Both the position numbers and the translations under genes were made by a program. From Rhizobiales bacterium Y(2018) (GTDB lineage: Bacteria > Pseudomonadota > Alphaproteobacteria > Rhizobiales > Aestuariivirgaceae), in NCBI GenBank assembly GCA_005502925.1, contig SCPD01000001.1, positions 310,001 through 374,000 on the forward strand: a stretch of DNA of 64,000 nt. The letters are read 5' to 3'. The notes under the pieces were generated by a model that was given only the letters and a program-made list of their open reading frames with translations, searched no databases and had not been told where the DNA came from. Of the stretch, positions 62,185 to 64,000 are shown piece by piece. Within the stretch, counting starts at the first letter, position 1; each line of letters begins with the position of its first letter.

Positions 62185-63859
62185 TACAGCTCTTCTTGAG
62201 CAAGCAGTAGAGCACATTGTCCGAAGTGCCGCTATTCCTACGCTCAAGGCGGAAGCAGAAGCCAACGAAAGAACAATGCGAGCTCAAGCGTTTCGCAGAC
62301 TTGCCTCAGGGTGTGCAATAGCTGCCGCGGCCATTGGGATCGGAATTGGTGTATATCTAGCCAAGGATCAACTTGTTGAAAACCGAGATTCTTCCGCGCG
62401 AAATATAGAAGTGCAACCGAAACCAGAAATGGCCCCTGAACCTAAGCAAGACGCACGACTACCACCGATCGAGGAAAGCCAAGATCCTGAACCTCAAACT
62501 GAAATTGTCACGACCAACTACAGCATCTTCACTAACAAGACCATTTCAATGCTCGGAAGGCAGTGGGATATAGAGGCCGGACATCACTTTGAGAGTGAGC
62601 GGGACCCACAATGGACACGAGCGTGGTGCTATACTTCGGCAGAGGTCGATGGCGTTGCAATCAAAATAGACCTTTTGCATCGCACTTCCCCTACAGCAAA
62701 GCCCATCGGGCCAGTTGCGACAGAAAAGACGCTCCGAGAGGCCGGGCTAACCGAATTAGATGCCTTGGGTCTCGCTACCAAATGCGCATGGCTGGACAAT
62801 CGCACCTTTAACCTGACCGATATCATCCCTGCACCTGGTCGGCCTCAGCCATCACCTAACCAGATTCCAAGCTTCAATTTGGTTGGAATGAGTCTCACTT
62901 TTAAGGGGCCAATTGAGGACAATTTTTTATCGAAACTGATGGGATTTCAATTTCGTGAACTTCAGATTGACAGCCCAGGTGGTTCAATTGTTCAAGCAAT
63001 GGAAGGCGGCCGATATCTGAGACAGAAGGGTGTAATGGTCACAACTACATCCGAGTGTCTCTCAGCTTGCGTATTGGTATTAGCAGGTGGACTCGTGCGC
63101 GAAGCTGAGCCCCGCGCGAGAATTGGTGTTCATCGATTTTACTCTTCCGTTTCGATAGACGGGAAAGCTGCGACTGAGGTAGCGCAGCAGATGTCCTCAG
63201 AGATATTGCAGTATCTATCTCAGATGGGGGTCGATGCCGAACTCTTTCATAAAATGGCGTCTGTCTCCTCCGACCAGATGGTATTTTTATCACACGACCA
63301 GCTCCAAAGTTGGAATCTGCTTGGCAGCAAGCGTGGCATTGTCGAACGCAAACTGGATTTCGAGCCATCCGTCAAAGGCGATACAGGTGCCGTGACCACT
63401 GAACTGCACAGATTCTTGGGCCGAGACGTGGGAGGGGGTGACTATCAAAAATTAAGCAAGGTCAATCTCTCTGATTGTGAAGACTCTTGTAAGCGGGACA
63501 ACAAATGCCGCGCACTGACTTATGATAGGTGGAACAAACTGTGCTTCCTAAAATCGGAGATTGGTCTCCTACGTCGTGAGCCTAGGAGCATAGTTGCAAC
63601 CAAGTCCGGTATAGATGTGAAGTTCAACACCGATAGCGTAACTTTTCTGCAACGAAAGAACCGCGCGTTTCCTGATAAGCCTTTTCGCACCGCTCCGGCA
63701 GGCAGCTTCAGCGAATGCCTCTCAATTTGCACCGCTGAGGATGAATGCGAGGCCATCAACTACTTACATGCATCAAACTCCTGTGCACTTCTCAAAAATC
63801 TAAGCCCATATCGGGAGAGCCCTGGAACCGAACTAGGGATGAAACTTCAAGCGCCGTGA
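62168..63859 (+). CDS. Membrane-anchored ClpP-fold protein with two PAN-like modules
   Basis: 563 residues from GTG 62168, with AAGGA eight bases before (GTG 62174 alternative). A cytoplasmic stub, one membrane helix (about 45-65) and a Pro/Glu linker lead to a ClpP/SppA-like domain (about 235-395): DSPGGSI (268-274) as oxyanion loop, Ser299 in ECLSACVLVLAGG as nucleophile and His322 in RIGVHRF, as in COG3904-type periplasmic proteins. Two PAN/Apple-like modules follow, with cysteines at 437, 441, 447, 459 and 517, 521, 527, 539, identically spaced (C-x3-C-x5-C-x11-C). Likely periplasmic. Confidence 0.85.
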   Translation: MQVRHNTALLEQAVEHIVRSAAIPTLKAEAEANERTMRAQAFRRLASGCAIAAAAIGIGIGVYLAKDQLVENRDSSARNIEVQPKPEMAPEPKQDARLPPIEESQDPEPQTEIVTTNYSIFTNKTISMLGRQWDIEAGHHFESERDPQWTRAWCYTSAEVDGVAIKIDLLHRTSPTAKPIGPVATEKTLREAGLTELDALGLATKCAWLDNRTFNLTDIIPAPGRPQPSPNQIPSFNLVGMSLTFKGPIEDNFLSKLMGFQFRELQIDSPGGSIVQAMEGGRYLRQKGVMVTTTSECLSACVLVLAGGLVREAEPRARIGVHRFYSSVSIDGKAATEVAQQMSSEILQYLSQMGVDAELFHKMASVSSDQMVFLSHDQLQSWNLLGSKRGIVERKLDFEPSVKGDTGAVTTELHRFLGRDVGGGDYQKLSKVNLSDCEDSCKRDNKCRALTYDRWNKLCFLKSEIGLLRREPRSIVATKSGIDVKFNTDSVTFLQRKNRAFPDKPFRTAPAGSFSECLSICTAEDECEAINYLHASNSCALLKNLSPYRESPGTELGMKLQAP

Positions 63860-63886
63860 CTCCTGATTAGTTACGACCAGTCGTAT

Positions 63887-64000
63887 TCAACCCATGAGCT
63901 CGTGCAGCGATATGAATATGGGATGAGCCACTTCGCTCCATAGCCACCAGATTAGGAGCACAATCGGCGCGATGACGCCGGTTGCAGCAATAAAACCCAT
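63887..64000 (-). CDS. Partial or complete small membrane protein at the right edge
   Basis: The - strand frame running from the window edge (first codon ATG at 64,000) to TGA 63,887 encodes 37 residues: MGFIAATGVIAPIVLLIWWL, a membrane helix, then SEVAHPIFISLHELMG. The ATG may be the start or an internal Met of a longer gene. It converges on the ClpP/PAN gene with 27 bases between. No family recognised. Confidence 0.4.
   Translation of the reverse strand: MGFIAATGVIAPIVLLIWWLWSEVAHPIFISLHELMG

Overview
The window is GC-rich chromosomal DNA from an alphaproteobacterium, most likely Hyphomicrobiales (Rhizobiales). This rests on gene order (end of trpC, then moaC, moeA and lexA), two perfect LexA boxes of the alphaproteobacterial type GAAC-N7-GAAC, a HisKA_2 sensor kinase, a dihydroorotase of the rhizobial type that has lost both metal-binding histidines, and dispersed hairpin repeats of a kind common in this order. 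Genus and species cannot be fixed from the sequence.

Positions 1-31,800 are mostly core genome: molybdenum cofactor genes and the SOS repressor; gatCA for Gln-tRNA amidation; a GMC oxidoreductase with a small partner; ruvX followed by two tandem AEC-family carriers; a RidA protein and an amino acid permease; a tight run pyrB-pyrC'-plsY-dprA; a second tight run topA-rnr-DUF983-NUDIX; an L,D-transpeptidase, folK, a NYN-domain protein, a family 5 uracil-DNA glycosylase, smpB, dapA, a lytic transglycosylase and an alpha/beta hydrolase. A small gene between pyrB and a secreted-protein gene is broken by a frameshift (13,806-14,215).

Positions 31,800-54,100 mix accessory and envelope functions. A patch of lower coding density (31,838-35,690) holds a HisKA_2 histidine kinase, a truncated AI-2E-type transporter and a CHRD-domain protein. 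It is followed by a three-gene operon (OmpA-like protein with six Ig-like repeats, a 42-residue membrane protein, a helix-hairpin-helix membrane protein), a trypsin-like lipoprotein, a quinone oxidoreductase, a methyltransferase/aminotransferase/TIM-barrel isomerase cluster, an exported HAD phosphatase, an HdeD-like protein, a DUF3300-DUF2950-formylglycine-generating-enzyme operon, a Na/Pi cotransporter behind a PHO box, and LuxR and cNMP-binding regulators.

From about 54,500 the composition turns AT-richer and the genes unfamiliar. A 17-bp copy of a tRNA-Ser 3' end (54,503-54,519) lies just before a tyrosine recombinase, marking the left end of an integrated element that runs past the right edge. 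The element holds several tiny genes, a 461-bp transposon-like unit with perfect 23-bp inverted repeats and 8-bp target duplications around a single Cys/His-rich gene (58,777-59,237), and a compact divergent locus at 59,350-63,859. That locus has a WYL-domain regulator with a palindrome at its promoter facing two overlapping genes: a multi-pass membrane coiled-coil protein, and a membrane-anchored ClpP-fold protein with an intact-looking Ser/His pair and two PAN-like cysteine modules. Its place on a mobile element, its regulator type and its envelope proteolysis signature make it the best candidate here for an undescribed, possibly phage-defence, system; that function is inference.
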